Assembly (NCBI GenBank): GCA_037577475.1
Contig: CM075187.1
Span: 23,528,810-23,592,809, forward strand
Length of the DNA: 64,000 nt
Reading direction: 5' to 3'
Source: Chaunax sp. Z400
Lineage: Eukaryota; Chordata; Actinopteri; Lophiiformes; Chaunacidae
The notes below the pieces were generated by a model. The model ran no database searches and had not been told where the DNA came from. It saw only the letters and a program-made list of their open reading frames with translations. Below are positions 61,889 to 64,000 of the stretch, piece by piece. Positions within the stretch are counted from its first letter, which is position 1. The number at the start of each line of letters is the position of its first letter. A program made the translations under genes and the position numbers.

Positions 61889-64000
61889 ATGAATGTTCCA
61901 GGGAAAAATGGATGCAGCACAACAGATGAACATCGTCCACTGGTATCTGTGACGTGCATCTTATATTCTGATCGGCTGGTAGCAGTACATTAGGCAAATA
62001 TCAGCCAATACCAATGTTCGAGACCACAGCACAAATACAAGGTGATCACAAGGAAAGAGAAAAACTGAATTGTGTAGTTGATGGCCATAAGCAATGATAG
62101 AATGTGTGATAAATGCATTTAAAATGCATCTGAAATGAAATGTGACTTGTACTCTGATGATTCAGAGGTATAGTGTGGATGTGCTTTTGCTCCCATCGTA
62201 ATGCATGTAGTGTTTTTTTTTTATTATGGAGAGATAGTTAGTTTGAGGTCCAGATGACCCTCTCACCACCAAGTCTTCTCTATATGAGGACATCCCGTCT
62301 TCTTCAATCCATTGTTATCGCCAGCAGATTCAAATTGAGCCGTGACAGCCTGTAGCCGCAGTACCACTCAAACCCGAACCTCCTAATCATCTCAGTGCGA
62401 TTTAACGGTGCATCTTAAGCATTAGTATTCTAGAGCCGGATCTCTCATGGATCCGGGCTAGGATTATCCAAGCTCTTAACATCTTAGCTAAGCTGGTTAA
62501 CACCTGTTTTTATTGACATCTGAACACCATCCAGGGTGCCTCGTTTTCTGCGGTTTTATAAGATCTTCTTTTGCTCTCTCCGATAGGCTAATCTCTCTTC
62601 TTCATCTAGGCTGCAGCCCACATAAATGACTGTTTTTCCCACATGTACGGGTAACAGGCCAGCAGCTTCCCTTTGGAGATTGAGCAAATGTACTTTTTCA
62701 TTAACATTCTTAATGCTGCCTATTTGAAATTTCACTACATTAGAGGTAAATCATGCAGATAGAAATCACTTGTTTACAGCTAGGCCTAGTGAACTGCAAT
62801 TAATGTAATTTATGAAAGGTCCAAGTCTAGACATGAGCTACAGTTTCAAGAATCACATGTTTCAGTAATTTGCCCGAGGAAAAAGAAAACAGGCTCTCTT
62901 TATTTGTTTATTAGCTTTAATAATCCTATTGGGGCCCACATTTTCCCTGGTGTAACTGATGTAATATTCTATGTATTTTATATTCTGTTGATACAGCCTG
63001 AGGGATTCTTGTTAGCGATGGCTGTGTAGACACAGAGAAAGACTTTTGTGTGTGTGTCGGTTTCACAAAGTTTAGCTGGGGTCATTGGGGGGAAACTTAA
63101 AAGACCGTCTCAGGATTTGTCCAAATCATGAGGTATGGATCCTCTTAAGCATTGCTGGCATTAGAGCTGAGCTCCATCAATGATTCCATTAACCTAAATT
63201 CCAAACAAGGATTCACAACATGACCATATTAACCCCTCGGATTTCACCAAGCTCTTGATCCCTCGCTATTTAGACAGAATGAATGGTCGCACACATTTGT
63301 CTGGCTACCAGCTATGTTTCCTGCCCCAGACAGGGAATTATCTGTAATATGACCCCATGTTTATCTTTGGCCTTTGTGTGTCCATGTATTTTGTGGTTAT
63401 TTTTTCCTATACCCTGCATTAGTAACAGAAGCTGATTAGGCGATGGCAGTGGTGATATGAGATGATAAGGTATTTAGAGCTGACAAAGACAGAATCCTAA
63501 TCTGATGATTTTTACCGTTCCTTGATGAACAATAATCATTCCAGACTAGCAGCGCTGGAAGGACCAGAGAAGAGAAAGAATCAAGTGTCTGCCTTCATTA
63601 GGACAAAGGGAGGGTGAGCAGGAGAGCATCTGACAAGCCAGTAACGCCTCATAAATTTCCACGGCTCTCGTTAAAGGATGTGTCGCTGCTGTCACCAGGC
63701 ACTAACTCGTTATCTCCTCAACGCCGTAAAACGCTGTAATTAACATTCAACAACTGTAACCGATCCAGTATTCTTCCTCTCTAGCTGCTAATTGCCACAC
63801 CGTTGTTGCTTGCTCATAAGTGGGCCTTTTGTGTGCGTACTTGTGGGGACACATTTCTGTGGTTTGTTTTGATTGTAAATACAGGTGATAAAGAATTTCA
63901 TCCGGGCTTATAAAAGTGTTCTCTCGGTTTGCATGAGTCACTGAGTTAATGCCCCAGTCAAAGACTTGTGTAAACATTTTTGCATAGATGTGGACATTTG
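61889..64000. other. Intronic sequence, no gene recognised
   Basis: Repeat-poor, TAAT-rich intron continuing beyond the window. No family exon (EKLF... start) was recognised. Confidence 0.4.

Noticed and set aside
1..64000. CRISPR arrays, rRNA, tRNA, bacterial operons or viral genes
   Set aside because: No direct-repeat/spacer structure, no tRNA cloverleaf or rRNA motif noticed, and no dense coding; the layout is vertebrate intronic DNA.

Overview
The window looks like intronic DNA of a ray-finned (teleost) fish, read along the + strand of one very large gene. The evidence is: no long open reading frames, short phase-compatible exons with consensus splice sites, many CA/TC/TA microsatellites, and remnants of fish-typical mobile elements. 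The latter include Rex3-like RTE LINEs with a GATG tail, an L2-like LINE, a hAT/ZBED remnant and foldback MITEs. No bacterial, viral, CRISPR, rRNA or tRNA feature was seen.

Host gene: three small + strand exons are supported. They lie at 18517-18618 (102 nt, 34 codons), 22887-22922 (36 nt, 12 codons) and about 30258-30280 (23 nt). The first two match the AUTS2 family in length, phase and sequence. Recalled human AUTS2 has consecutive 34- and 12-residue blocks (LKP...HRSSSRERLSD, then SSAPSSLGTGYF), which line up without gaps against IKP...HRSNSKEQLSE and SSTHSLSGRGYS. The third (KVSDSNG...) matches the following KASDASSEKLF segment. Identity to AUTS2 itself is low, so a paralogue (fbrsl1, or a diverged teleost auts2 duplicate) is more likely than the AUTS2 orthologue. 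This family of nuclear proteins is linked to non-canonical PRC1 and transcriptional regulation in neural development. The small exon expected to encode the acidic CDSxSD-EE block between the second and third exons was not found.

Layout: 1-18516 is the upstream intron, with a fish dispersed repeat at 2940-3136, a perfect 445-bp tandem duplication bounded by poly-G at 12347-13257, and a 346-bp TA/TATG microsatellite at 15448-15793. The three exons and their introns span 18517-30280, with an L2-like reverse-transcriptase relic at 25110-25600 and a possible 42-nt cassette exon at 29596-29637. From 30281 to the end is one long intron. It holds three truncated Rex3-like LINEs (30600-31484 +, 54820-55347 -, 61374-61888 -), two foldback MITEs (35907-36170 and 59470-60075), an internally deleted hAT/ZBED relic (53323-53770), an ATGACA-rich repeat (54335-54515) and several microsatellites. 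Between the repeats are repeat-free stretches, rich in TAAT motifs and CCAAT boxes, that resemble conserved non-coding regulatory DNA. That is only an impression until it is aligned to other genomes.

I found no convincing new coding system. The items most worth checking are the poly-G-bounded duplication (biology or assembly error), the incomplete microexon chain of the AUTS2-family gene, and the two MITEs.
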